Assembly: GCA_905182985.1 (NCBI GenBank)
Contig: CAJJDN010000056.1
Coordinates: 331,247-395,246, forward strand
Direction: 5' to 3'
Source of the DNA: Paramecium sonneborni
Lineage: Eukaryota; Ciliophora; Oligohymenophorea; Peniculida; Parameciidae
DNA length: 64,000 nucleotides
Positions 12,387 to 22,634 of the stretch are shown here, one piece after another. Each line of letters begins with the position of its first letter. Position 1 is the first letter of the stretch. The notes under the pieces are model-generated. The model was not told the origin of the DNA. It searched no databases and saw only the letters and a list, made by a program, of their open reading frames with translations. The translations under genes and the position numbers were made by a program.

Positions 12387-14158
12387 ATGAATAAAGTGGC
12401 CTTTGTTACAGTCGCATCACTTTTAAGTCAGCGAAAAGTATAATTATAAAGTGCTGGAGATTCAAGACAAATATATTATAAATTAAAGAGTAGAGAGGAA
12501 CATATAGGTGACGCACTAAAGAATGAATACGACGTCATTATAGTAGGAGGAGGAGCTACTGGTGCAGGAGTATCACTTGCTTGTGCAAATAGAGGATTGA
12601 AATCAATAGTTTTGGAGGCTTAAGATTTTGCAAGTGGTGCATCAAGTAAATCAACAAAATTAGTACATGGAGGTGTAAGGTATATGCAATAAGTATTTCA
12701 ATTGTAAGAAAAAAACAGAATGGAAAAATGGGATTTAGTGGCAGAAGCATTAAGAGAAAGATCTAATTTTTTAACTATGTGTTCATATTTAACATAAGAT
12801 TTCCCAACTTTAATTCCATGTAAGAATTTATTTGATTTGGGATATTATTATTTTGGATCATTGATATATCATTGTGTTTATTTATATTATTAAACAGGAG
12901 GACATACTTTTAAACCTCCAAGAATAGTAGGAAAAGATGAAATTTAATAACATTTTAAATTTGCTAAATGTAATTATGGTGTTATTTATTATGATGGATA
13001 ATTTAACGATGCTAGAATGGTATAAGAAGTACTTGCTACATCTAGTTTAAAAGGTAAAAATATAATTTATATAATAAAGGATAAAATATGGTGAATTATG
13101 TTGAAATTAAAAAATTAATAAAGAATGAATAGAATAAAATTATAGGAGTAGAAGCATATGATCAAATAGCTTAGAAATAATTTTAAATAAAAGGAAAATG
13201 TGTAGTAAATGCAACAGGTGGATGGGCAGATAATTTAAGATTGATGGATGATCCAACTGTTTCTAAGAGAATAGTATCTGTAGCTGGTAGTCATTTAACT
13301 ATGCCATAAAAATATGGATCTCGTCATTGGGGTTATTTAATACCAAAAACTAATGATGGAAGGGTTCTATATATGGTACCATGGTTAGGTAATATGATAA
13401 TGGGAACTACTGAAAGAAAATTAGATAATGCTATACATGATCCAACTGTTAGTCATGAAGAATATATGTGGTTATTAAAATCATTTTGCGATGAATTTGA
13501 TGTTGATGCAAGTGAAGTAGCTAGAGATGTTAAATCTAAATGGAGTGGTGTTAGACCTTTAGTTTATTCAAGCAATGCTCTTACTACTAAAGAAGTCTCA
13601 AGAACTCATGAAATAGAAGTATCCAAAAGTGGGTTAATATCAGTTATGGGTGGTAAATGGACTATCTTTAGATTAATGGGTGAACAAACTGTTGATAAAG
13701 TTTAATAGTTGATTGGAAATAATTAACAAAGAATTGAGAATCTACCAAAATTAGTGGGAGATTGGACATAATTTGATCACAGAAAAGAAATCTAAGTTAT
13801 GATGACAATGTTTGATTTACCTTAATCATATGCTGCCTATTTCTTAACTACTTATGGAGATAGAGCATATGATGTTTTAAAGCTTATCTATGAAAAACCA
13901 GAAAATAAGGAAAGTTTACATCCACAATTTCCACATACTGTTGGTGAAATCTTGTATTAGATTAGATATGAATAAGCTAGAAAACCAGAAGATATTTTGT
14001 TTAGGAGAACAAGATTAGGGTTTTTAGATTAAAATGCCATTTTTACAGTTTATGAAAAAGTATTCTAAATTATGGCTAAAGAATTGAAATGGTCAGATAA
14101 ATTTTAGAAATAATTTTTAAAAGAGAATTTTGAATATATAAGAAAATTGGAGTTTTGA
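12387..14158 (+). CDS. GPD2: FAD-dependent glycerol-3-phosphate dehydrogenase, mitochondrial
   Basis: A 581-residue protein with a single 26-nt intron (13054-13079). After a mitochondrial-type leader comes the FAD-binding motif DVIIVGGGATGAGVSLACAN, then SSKSTKLVHGGVRYM, the family signature, and further on WSGVRPLV and a GGKWTIFR stretch that line the FAD and substrate sites. The enzyme oxidises sn-glycerol 3-phosphate to dihydroxyacetone phosphate on the outer face of the inner mitochondrial membrane and passes electrons to ubiquinone. Length and motif order match the family. The C-terminal helical cap domain is present, but there is no EF-hand extension like that of animals. The start at 12387 is the first ATG before the leader. 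Confidence 0.93.
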
Positions 14159-14192
14159 ATTTATTGTGTTTGTTTGTTTGTTATCTTTATAA

Positions 14193-14855
14193 TCATAAAA
14201 ACATTTTTACTACATCTGATGCAATTTATGGATACTTTTCTAATAATTCATCTTTTGCTTATTACATTTCTTATAATAATAAATACATAAATTTACATGA
14301 ATTTTCATAAGTAGCTTTTTTAAATTGACTTAAACAGAAATAACCAACCACAGCCATTAAAGCAGGGAAAAATATTGATAACATAAGAAATTCATTCTTA
14401 GTATTTCTAAAAGGAGTATCATCCCAAGTATTATATGAAAACCACAAAATAAAAGATGTTATCAAATCATAAATGTATGAACCAACCAATAAGACTTAAA
14501 TAATAATTCATCAAATACTTGAATAAGACTTATTAATTTTTCTTGATTTTTGATCTATACCAAAATATCCAATAGTAGCTGAAAGCATCTAAATTAAATG
14601 AGCAACTATCAATGCAACCAAAGTCTTATATAAACCTATAGGACATTGTAAATCATGATTCAATAAAGCAGTGTCAACACATAATGCAGGATTCTCACCA
14701 CCTTCAATTACTACATCTGAATAAATTTAAAAGAAAGCTATCCCCAAATATGAAGTATTAAATGCCCAAAATATGTACTTTCTTCTTTCATAATGAAATT
14801 GAGAATCAACTACTTTTTTAAGATCTGCTTTTGGAATTCGATTTTAATTATTCAT
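14193..14855 (-). CDS. Four-span membrane protein, unknown
   Basis: ATG 14855 gives MNNQNRIPKADLKKVVDSQF, then a hydrophobic segment (YIFWAFNTSYLGIAFFQIY), a Cys-containing loop (ALCVDTALLNHDLQCPIG), and three more spans including LVALIVAHLIQMLSATIGYF and FPALMAVVGYFCLSQF. One 24-nt intron joins SYS to ILLVGSYIYDLIT. The tail is short and acidic/basic, ending KMFL at TGA 14193-14195. The loop Cys pair suggests an extracytoplasmic disulfide. No family was recognised; size and topology resemble tetraspanin-like or MARVEL-like proteins, but the diagnostic motifs are absent. It starts 28 bp downstream of the Rrp45 stop, in tandem. Confidence 0.75.
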
Positions 14856-14883
14856 TATTTATATAATAGGATAAGAATAATAT

Positions 14884-15856
14884 TCATTAATTATACAATT
14901 ACTCTAATTATTCAACTTAAATGGCATCACTTGTTTATTTTGGTAACTCAAATTTAAACAATGTAATAGTCTTTTCAATTGGAAAACCTTTATTATTTAT
15001 TAATAGATTTCTAATCTCTTCTGTATATGGTTTTGATTTCATCAAAGTTACAGTAGTCAATTATTACAATATTTAAATATTAATTGGTGATCCTCCAGGT
15101 TTATGTACATGACAAATATCATTATAAATGTTTACACTATAAGTTATTCTTCCATTCTAAACTGCTTCCTCTTCCAACTAATATCAATAACAAATCTTAC
15201 ACATGGATCTTATAAGAGAATAGTTTATTAATTCTATTCCAAAATTGCATAAGTAAGACTCAAAGGAATGTGATGAATACTTAATGGTACTAATCGCTTT
15301 TCTATTTCAACTTTAACTCCTTAAAGTGAAACACTTACTTAAGGTCTTCGAAAATGTTGTAATGACAAAATACAACATAAATACATAGCATCAATTAGAT
15401 TTCCATCATTATTTATTAGGGCTATATTTACGTCTATAGACCAAACATTTTTCCCAGATAAAATACAAAGTGATTCTGTATCTAGAGCTCTTCATACAAC
15501 ATTAATTTATACTTAGACCCTTTAATAACTTTTTCAATATATTTTTCAATTTCCATACCTAATTTAATTGGGTTTTGCATATAACCAGTATCTCTTAATA
15601 CTTATAAATCAAGGTGAAATTTTAAAAAACCTTCAGAAGGTCTAATTGGATTTGGTGTTGTAATTGAAGCACTTGTTGTTGCAAATACCTTAATTAAATT
15701 ATATAATTATAATACTCTTGTTTCACCTAAACTTAATTCTACAGCACCAGTACTTTAAGGTCCAAAATGACATTAAATCATTCTTTACTATAAAGGATCT
15801 CTACCATCAATTCTTTTTCCTAAAGATAGTTACTCTAATACAAATTCAGAATTCAT
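14884..15856 (-). CDS. RRP45: Exosome complex subunit Rrp45 (RNase PH-like)
   Basis: The start MNSEFVLEQLSLGKRIDGRD is typical of the family, followed by HFGPQSTGAVELSLGETRV. Three introns are needed: 15689-15715 (27 nt, in-frame and without TGA), a 23-nt one that restores KALDTESLCILSGKNVWSID, and 15178-15200 (23 nt). Downstream are HFRRPQVSV and VPLSIHHIPL, characteristic of EXOSC9/Rrp45 rather than of other RNase PH paralogues. The protein is a non-catalytic ring subunit of the RNA exosome, which degrades and trims RNA 3' to 5' in nucleus and cytoplasm. Length (about 295 residues) is near the yeast size; the long acidic tail of animal EXOSC9 is missing. Confidence 0.9.
15689..15715 (-). 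other. 27-nt intron of RRP45, 3n and stopless
   Basis: GT...AG intron, length divisible by three, no TGA in frame. Retaining it would insert nine residues in the middle of SLGETR-VFATTS without a premature stop. Confidence 0.7.
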
Positions 15857-15918
15857 TTATAAATTTAATTAAAAAATATTTTTGTAACATATTTTATTCT
15901 TTATTTATTTTATTTTAC

Positions 15919-18349
15919 TCATCTCTTTTTATTTTGAGTTTTCTTTTTTCTTGAATTACTTCTTGATCTTGATCTTCTTTTATAATGTTTAGAATCATGT
16001 TTTTATTCATATTTTTGATCATATTTTCCATCAAACCTTTTCTTCGAATTCTTCTTATCAGATTCAGAACTTGAACTACTTCTTTTGTTATTACGATCTT
16101 AAATTCTTAAAATAATTAATATTACTATGATGTCTTTATCTATCTTTCTCACGTTCTCTTTCTTTTTCCCTTTCTCTTTCTTTTTCTTTTTCTTTTTCCC
16201 TTTCCCTTTCTCTTTCTCTCTCTCTCTATTCTTATTGTTACTTAATTAGTAATTATTTTTCTTTTTCCTTTTTAAATAAATCAGCTTTGATTAATTATGC
16301 TCTCTTAGCTTTAGCAAATTCTTCAATTTTAAAGGGATCATATAAACCACTTTAAAAGAGAATATCTCTAAATTGTTGTACCTCAATCTATGAAAATAAT
16401 AAATATAAATACTTCAATAGGATCAGTAGGTGTAGGAGGTAAAGGAGGTTTAGGTTGTAGATAAGTTAATTCATAATTGGTAATCACTTAAACTTTTTTC
16501 TCTTCAATCGTTCTAATATCATCTTCTGTAAGATCTTTTCCATCAATATTAAGATAGAGATTGCGTTCTGCTCTTTAAATTTCAATATGTTTATTAAATT
16601 CATAGATTCTTTCATCTATAGCATCAATTTCTTCACCTTATGAATTGATGATATTTTTATATCTAAAGGTAATATAAATTTAACCTTTTCTATAATAGTT
16701 TAAGAAATTCTTGCATCATTTGTATTTAAGTTGTAAATGATTACTTCTATGATGTCATAATAGTTTATTGATCCTTAAATAATATTATAATATAGATTAG
16801 AAATACCTTATCAACAATGTAACGATAAATTTGAACAAATTTGGATACTTGTTCAAGTTAAACATCTGGATTGGCTCTGTTATAGAACTTATGCTAAACT
16901 AAACGTTGGATTAATGTATCACGAGGACCCTAAGAACACAATCCTTTGATTCGGCATATTCGATCAAGTGTCTCATCATCAACATGAGCCAGTTTTTCCT
17001 TCAATAAAATAACCATCGACTTTATAATTCTATGAAGAGATGCTCTCTATTTGGATTGACTGTTCTTTCATCAAAAAGGATAACTCTAATCCCTTCAAGT
17101 ACTTTTGGTCAAACATATTCTACTCTCTCCAACATTACAACAATTTCAAAATCTTGATTATATCATTATACTTTTACTTTTTCCTTATAAGGTAATAACT
17201 AATCTAAATTGCTAAAAATCTTAGGTAAACACCACTAGATGTAGCTCTTAAAATTCTGACTGCAGTTATTCAAAATATCTGAAATCAAATACAAACGAGC
17301 AAGCTTTTAATAATAATTAAATAAAATTACTTTCATTGACCATGTTGAATCATTAAGAAGTGATTCCTCTAAAATTAACATTAGATCTGCTGTACAATTC
17401 TAATGATCTATACAGAATACCATTGCCTTTCCTATTGTGTGTCTATTCTTAATATCATTCTTTACTTTTAAGTATTTAATTCTCTAATCATCTAACTTAA
17501 TGTTAATCTATCTTAATCCTCCAATACTTAATATTGAGTTTTACTTTTCTTACTCGTAACTTCTATCACATCAATTAATTTACTTTATGCTTTTTCTAAT
17601 TCTTTCTTTGCAAAGGATGGAGCTTCCTCTATCTCTATTTAAGGTGGAATATAAATCCTTTCATTTAAATTAAAATAATATGGTTCCTATTTCCACTATT
17701 TCTCATCATCACCATTCTAAAATGAATATACTCTCCATTTATAATATTCATTCTCTTCTGATTACTAAACAACTTTCATTTCTAAACACATACCAAATAT
17801 AAAAATGCATATTTATTATTATTTATTTCTCTCTACTTTATCATCTATTCACATTATACTCCTTCCTTCACTACTTATCTAGCCAGTTTATCAATTATTC
17901 CTCTTATTTATTAATTTGGTAACTTTATTTTTTATATTTTTGATGCCTTTTGTTAACAGGGACCTCCATAACTATATATAAATTTATCAAAATATTTACT
18001 AAAGTTAAAAATGAAATCCATTTTCTACCTTCTTTTATAACTCCATGTATGCATGTTATGCTTATTATCCATTTTCATATGTAACATTTGCCACTATCTA
18101 TGCTTATATATCTCTATAGTATGCACGTAAAGAGATTGTCACAACATTTCCATATTCTGCACATACTAATCTTAAAGATTACTCTGATATCTTTGGAGTC
18201 AATCCACCTCACATTTATTTATTCATCTTACAAATGGTAATATGAGGACTGTTTTTATCAACGAATTGATAAGGAATTATGTTCTTTATATTATTCAAAT
18301 GTTCATTTAAATTCTGCTACATTCCAGCCAATGGTTTAAGAGGTTTCTA
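15919..18349 (-). CDS. U2SURP: U2 snRNP-associated SR140-type splicing factor (RRM-SURP-CID)
   Basis: Order on the minus strand: a degenerate RRM (GLTPKISEQSLRLVCAEYG), a SURP domain (IIDKLARQVVKEGVQCEQMI ... KYAFLYL), the SR140 hallmark YYKWRVYSFQNGDD, then a CID (GKAMVFCIDHQNCTADLMLI ... KLARLYLISDILNNCS) and a very charged KE/RE-rich tail ending at TGA 15919-15921. This domain order is specific to U2SURP/SR140, which associates with the 17S U2 snRNP during branch-site recognition. A 29-nt intron joins the SURP to the YYKW segment. The N-terminus is unresolved: the frame is open to 18349, the first internal Met is at 18322. Several introns between 16390 and 16800 were not individually placed. 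Confidence 0.82.
16141..16229. repeat. Polypyrimidine low-complexity tract
   Basis: An almost pure C/T run on the plus strand, that is GAR/AAR codons on the minus strand. It encodes the alternating Glu-Arg/Glu-Lys region of the SR140 tail, so it is coding low complexity and not an intergenic microsatellite. Confidence 0.8.
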
Positions 18350-19184
18350 AAATTAACTATTATTATACTCCTACCTAAGGTTGCGATTAAATTGGCTTCA
18401 AAATACAATTTGTATTTTACATTAATATTTAATTAATTTTTTCTCTATAGATTATTATTACTACTATAGACAAACATATATCCATAATCGAGAATCAATA
18501 AACTTTAATATCATAATAACATTTAATACAATTAAATAACAAATTATGTTTGACCATTCATAATCAAAAAATCAAGAACAATTAAATACCAATATTTTTA
18601 GTCCAATCCTATTCAAACTTTAACTATTATCTAATTATAATTCAAAAATATCATACTTATGAAAAGTAATCTTATTTAAATAAACTACATATTATGATAC
18701 TACTTTTGGATAAATCATAGATTCTAATTTAGAATGCTAATATCATTTTTCAAATTGAATTTACATTCAAAATACAAAATTAAGGATTTGCTTTAAAAGA
18801 AATGCAAGTAATATTGAAAAAATTTAAAATTTTTACAATATTTAAGTATACTGTAGTTTTAGGAATTTATTGTGATCATATAGATGTATATTTAAATAGA
18901 ATTTAAAGATTGACAAATTCTATGCACTTGAAATCATAAGTATGCTAACAATGAAATGATTTTATCATCGTTAAATTATAAAAATGAAGAAAAAGAATGA
19001 TTTAATCATATTTTTTAAAAATGATGATCAAATTTAAAACAATCATGTCATGAATAAGATTAGGAAAATAAGAGTTAATTTTCATCTTCAAAGGATAATA
19101 AAATTAATTATTAGAGAATGTTACAATTTAATCAATCACTTATAAGGATGAATTAAATATATTATATAAAAAATAAATATAATA
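18350..19184. other. Intergenic region
   Basis: About 830 bp, extremely AT-rich, frame-broken on both strands. A 55-codon open frame from about 18984 (basic, no motif) is the only candidate and is not convincing. It holds the divergent promoters of the SR140 and coiled-coil genes. Confidence 0.5.
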
Positions 19185-20159
19185 ATGAATTTAGGAAGTT
19201 TAGATCTATTTCTAGATTTTTAAGGGAAGACCTATGAAAAGCATATTTAATAAATTAGAAATAATTCTGTACCTGTTCCAATTGAAAAAGTCAAAACAAA
19301 GTAAAAAAAGTCAAATCGAGCAATAGAATTATCAACCCTTAGAGATAATATTCAAAGATATCAACAATAATTATAGGCTGTTTTTGAACAAAGGAAAAAG
19401 AAGCCTGCTCAAAAATCAATGATTGTTGAAAAACCATAAACAGTTAAAAGACACTAATTGGTGTCTGTTTAAATTAAATCTCCTAATTATTTAGGATTAT
19501 TTGATAAAAATAAAGTTTTTGAAGACTAAATTCCTGTAACAAGGTATAAATGTAGTTAGTTATGTTTAGTTTAAAATAGAAACATCATTTATTAAAAACA
19601 GTTAATGATGTGAAATAAGAACAAAATAAAGATAAAATAAACTCAATAATTGATTAAGCATATATTAGAATGCAAGATGAATTGAATAATCATAGTCAAA
19701 GTATATGATTATTACAATTAGCAAGATCATAGGAGAGATAACAGTATATAACTAAATATGAAACTTACAATAAAGTACATCATAACAATTAGGAAAGTAG
19801 AATAGAAGCCGAAAGCTAAGAGAAAAGTGAAGGTTCTTCAGATGAAGTTGAAGGTAATTTATATAATTAATTAATAATTAGTATAAATAACAAGAAAATT
19901 AAAAAAAACTTAATTGAACGAGATTAGAAAAAAATATGATGCAAAAAAAATAATTCAACAATTTCCATAAAAGAGATGGAGTAAAATAAGAAATCTAAGT
20001 TATTCATCACCAAATGAATACAAAACTTAGGCATAGTAGTTAGAACTTAACAGTATAAAATTTATTGAATAGATAATTGAAACTGGTAAAAATAAAAAGA
20101 AATAAACTGGTGATGCAATAGATAAATTAGAAAGAATTGCCAATTAGTTATTGGATTGA
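19185..20159 (+). CDS. Coiled-coil protein, unknown
   Basis: From ATG 19185 the protein begins MNLGSLDLFLDFQGKTYEKH and is rich in Lys, Gln and Glu with heptad-like stretches (IELSTLRDNIQRYQQQLQAV; GDAIDKLERIANQLLD at the C-terminus). Three introns of 26-32 nt, 21 nt and about 29 nt restore a continuous frame; each removes a TGA. A central Ser/Glu-acidic block (EKSEGSSDEVE) is present. There is no catalytic motif. Such proteins are common as ciliary or basal-body structural components in Paramecium, but no assignment is made. It is followed 31 bp later by the MAP kinase gene on the same strand. Confidence 0.6.
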
Positions 20160-20190
20160 GATATATTTTATTATATTAATAAATTAATTC

Positions 20191-21642
20191 ATGGATTCAA
20201 ATTATAATTACGATCAATATGCATAAAAAGCATATTCAGCCAATGTTTTTAAAGTTGATGAATCAGAATTTATTATTGAGAAGAGATATAAGCCAACATA
20301 ATAATGTAAATTGATAAATATTTTTTCAGTGGGAAGTGGAGCATACGGTATCGTTATTGGTTGTGAAGATACAAAAGCAACAATACCAGAATAAAAAATG
20401 GTAGCAATTAAAAAAATAGAGAGAACTTTTGAGCATAGATTTTATGCTAAAAGAACCCTTCGAGAGTTAAAAATCTTAAGAAATTTAAAACATGAAAATG
20501 TAAACAATAAAACAAACATTTTAGATAGTCAATCTCATTACAATATAGCTACCAAAATCCAGAAAGAATTTTTATGATATGTAAATATATAGATCTTAAA
20601 TAAATAGATATTGTGTAACAGAGTTATTAGATACAGATTTGAAGCGTGTTATTGATAAAGAACATGCTAAATTGAATTAAGATCATTTTAAACTCTTTTT
20701 ATACTAGATTCTTAGAGCACTTAAATACATGCATTCTGCAAATATTTTACATAGAGACTTGGTATATATTAATGAGACTTAAAAAATAGAAACCAACAAA
20801 TTTATTGTTAAATAAATAAGATTGTATGTTAAAAGTTTGTGATTTTGGACTGTCTAGAGCATTGTTATAGACCACTAAATCATAATAATAAAATCCTAAT
20901 ATCATGACAGATTATGTTGAAACTAGATATTATAGAGCACCAGAATTATTACTTGGTCTTAAAACATATACATAAGCAGTAGATATTTGGAGTGTTGGAT
21001 GTATTTTTGCAGAAATAGTAAGAGGAAAAACATTATGGAGAGGATAAAATTGTAAGCTTTATTTTATTTATATATATTTAGCAAAATAATAAATTAAAAT
21101 GATATTTGAAACTGTTGGAACACCTTCTAAGACTAAAATAATGTAAGTTTAAGATACATTTGTATCATAAAAATTAGTTGAACTTGTTTAAGAATTAGGA
21201 TCTTTAGAGAAAGTTCCTTGGGATAGAGTAGTAAAAGGATTACCACCTGAAGGATATGATTTATTAGAAAAACTATTAGAAATTGATTATAAGAAAAGAA
21301 TTACTGCAGCTGAAGCCCTTAAACATCCTTATTTAAAGGAACTTCACAATCCAAGTGATGAGGTAGATTCTTCATCTATTTCAATAGCCCACTAGGTCTC
21401 CAGTATCTAATATGGAATTTGAGTTTGAAATGTATGAATTTACAAATGAATAGCTTAAAGGTAGAACTATAAATATCTTAATAGATATGATTTATGAGGA
21501 AATTCTATTATATCATTATCCAGATTATAAAAAGTCATATGAAGAAAAAATTGCTAACAATTAGAGTGTCATTAGTCATATTATGAAAGGAGAAAGTGCT
21601 AAAATTATTGATCCTGAAGCTGATGATGATTATCCAATATGA
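20191..21642 (+). CDS. MAP kinase with TDY activation loop
   Basis: The kinase domain shows the Gly loop GSGAYGIVIG, the VAIKK lysine, ILHRDLKPTNLLL (split by a 28-nt intron between L and K), KVCDFGLSR, the activation loop MTDYVETRYYRAPELLLG, and the CMGC-type insert. Five introns of 24-30 nt are removed. The dual phosphorylation motif is Thr-Asp-Tyr instead of the Thr-Glu-Tyr of classic ERKs; TDY occurs in plant and protist MAPKs. A common-docking-like acidic stretch follows the kinase core. It probably acts in a MAPKK-driven signalling cascade, in the cytoplasm or cilia; orthology to ERK7/8-type kinases is possible but not shown. The start at 20191 gives a 45-residue extension before the Gly loop. 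Confidence 0.9.
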
Positions 21643-21653
21643 TGTTAAATAAA

Positions 21654-21672
21654 GATATATATATATATATAA
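21654..21672. repeat. (AT)n dinucleotide run
   Basis: A short AT microsatellite lying directly after the MAP kinase stop codon, in the 3' spacer shared with the convergent RING gene. Confidence 0.7.
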
Positions 21673-21763
21673 TATACAAAATTTAAAGGTTTCAGTCATT
21701 TCAATCATTTACTAAGGCTTAATAATAATTATACTATCAGCAAGAATGAACTCTATTAAGAGT

Positions 21764-22169
21764 TCAAGTAAAACATTAAATTGATCTTCTTTTTGTTATT
21801 GGCTTTTATCTTTAACATAAATCCTACAATAGAAGAGCATATACTTGTTTTGTTTACATTTTCGCTTTGATATCTTATGACTTTTGTAATGAACCTGTAT
21901 AAATTTGAAAATATACTCTATTCCACTTAGATTCTATTTAAGTGAATTTCTTTTTGCATAGTGGGCATGTGTTTTCAATCTAATATTATACTGGTTAAAT
22001 ACGTTTGACCATTTTTTAATGCAATCTGAACAAAAAGGGTGATTGCAGCTATCCAGAATTCCCTAAACCTTCAAACATCTTTTACTTAATTCTCAATTGC
22101 ATTATAACATATTCCACATTATTCAGCCTTGGATTAAAATCTAGTTTGCCTTTAATCTTTTTCCTTCAT
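21764..22169 (-). CDS. Small C3HC4 RING finger protein
   Basis: ATG 22169 begins MKEKDQRQTRFQSKAEQ, then CGICYNAIENQ, and after a 23-nt intron GILDSCNHPFCSDCIKKWSN, and after a second 23-nt intron IENTCPLCKKKF. Zinc ligands follow C-x2-C ... C-x-H-x2-C-x2-C ... C-x2-C, the C3HC4 arrangement of E3 ubiquitin ligases. The conserved Trp of KKW, which contacts E2 enzymes, is present. After the RING comes a basic tail with EYFQIYT- and KRRS-like segments and no other domain. It is therefore probably a RING-only E3 ligase of about 120 residues. Its 3' end faces that of the MAP kinase, 121 bp apart. Confidence 0.82.
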
Positions 22170-22634
22170 GATTATTTTGTTTTTGTAAAAAAAAAATTAT
22201 AAGAATTATTGAAATTAAATCATTCTCGCCATTCTTTTAAATAATTAATCTCGGTTTTTTCTAATCTCTTTCTACAAATCTATAGTAACTTTACACTTTT
22301 TTGATTAAAATCTAATACACTAAGATCTATCTATACATTTCACTTTAAATAAACTTAAATTACTCTCTTGAAATAATAAATAAATCTCAAAAATTAATTT
22401 ATTAAAGAAAATAAAAATATATCTAATCTTTATAAATGTTAGAAATTTAAATTAAAAGTTTGATTATTATTGTCCCAATAAAATTCATAATTATTATATC
22501 TATATAGAATTCAAGAATAAACGAATTGTCAAAATAACTAAATCAATTTGTTCTCAATAATATATTTTATTAATAAGTAGGAACTAATTATTTTAAAACT
22601 TATAAAAGCATTTTTTTAAAATTATTATTTAAAG
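22170..22634. other. Intergenic region
   Basis: About 460 bp of AT-rich DNA without recognisable reading frames or repeats; divergent promoter region of the RING gene and the zinc-finger gene. Confidence 0.5.

Noticed and set aside
12387..14158. Bacterial origin of the glycerol-3-phosphate dehydrogenase
   Set aside because: It has a Paramecium-type intron, UAR glutamines and a mitochondrial-type leader; it is an ordinary eukaryotic gene.
16141..16229. Intergenic microsatellite or replication element
   Set aside because: The tract is in frame within the charged tail of the SR140 homologue.
18984..19150. 55-codon basic ORF in the 18.4-19.2 kb spacer
   Set aside because: No motif, no supporting context, and such frames arise often when only TGA is a stop.
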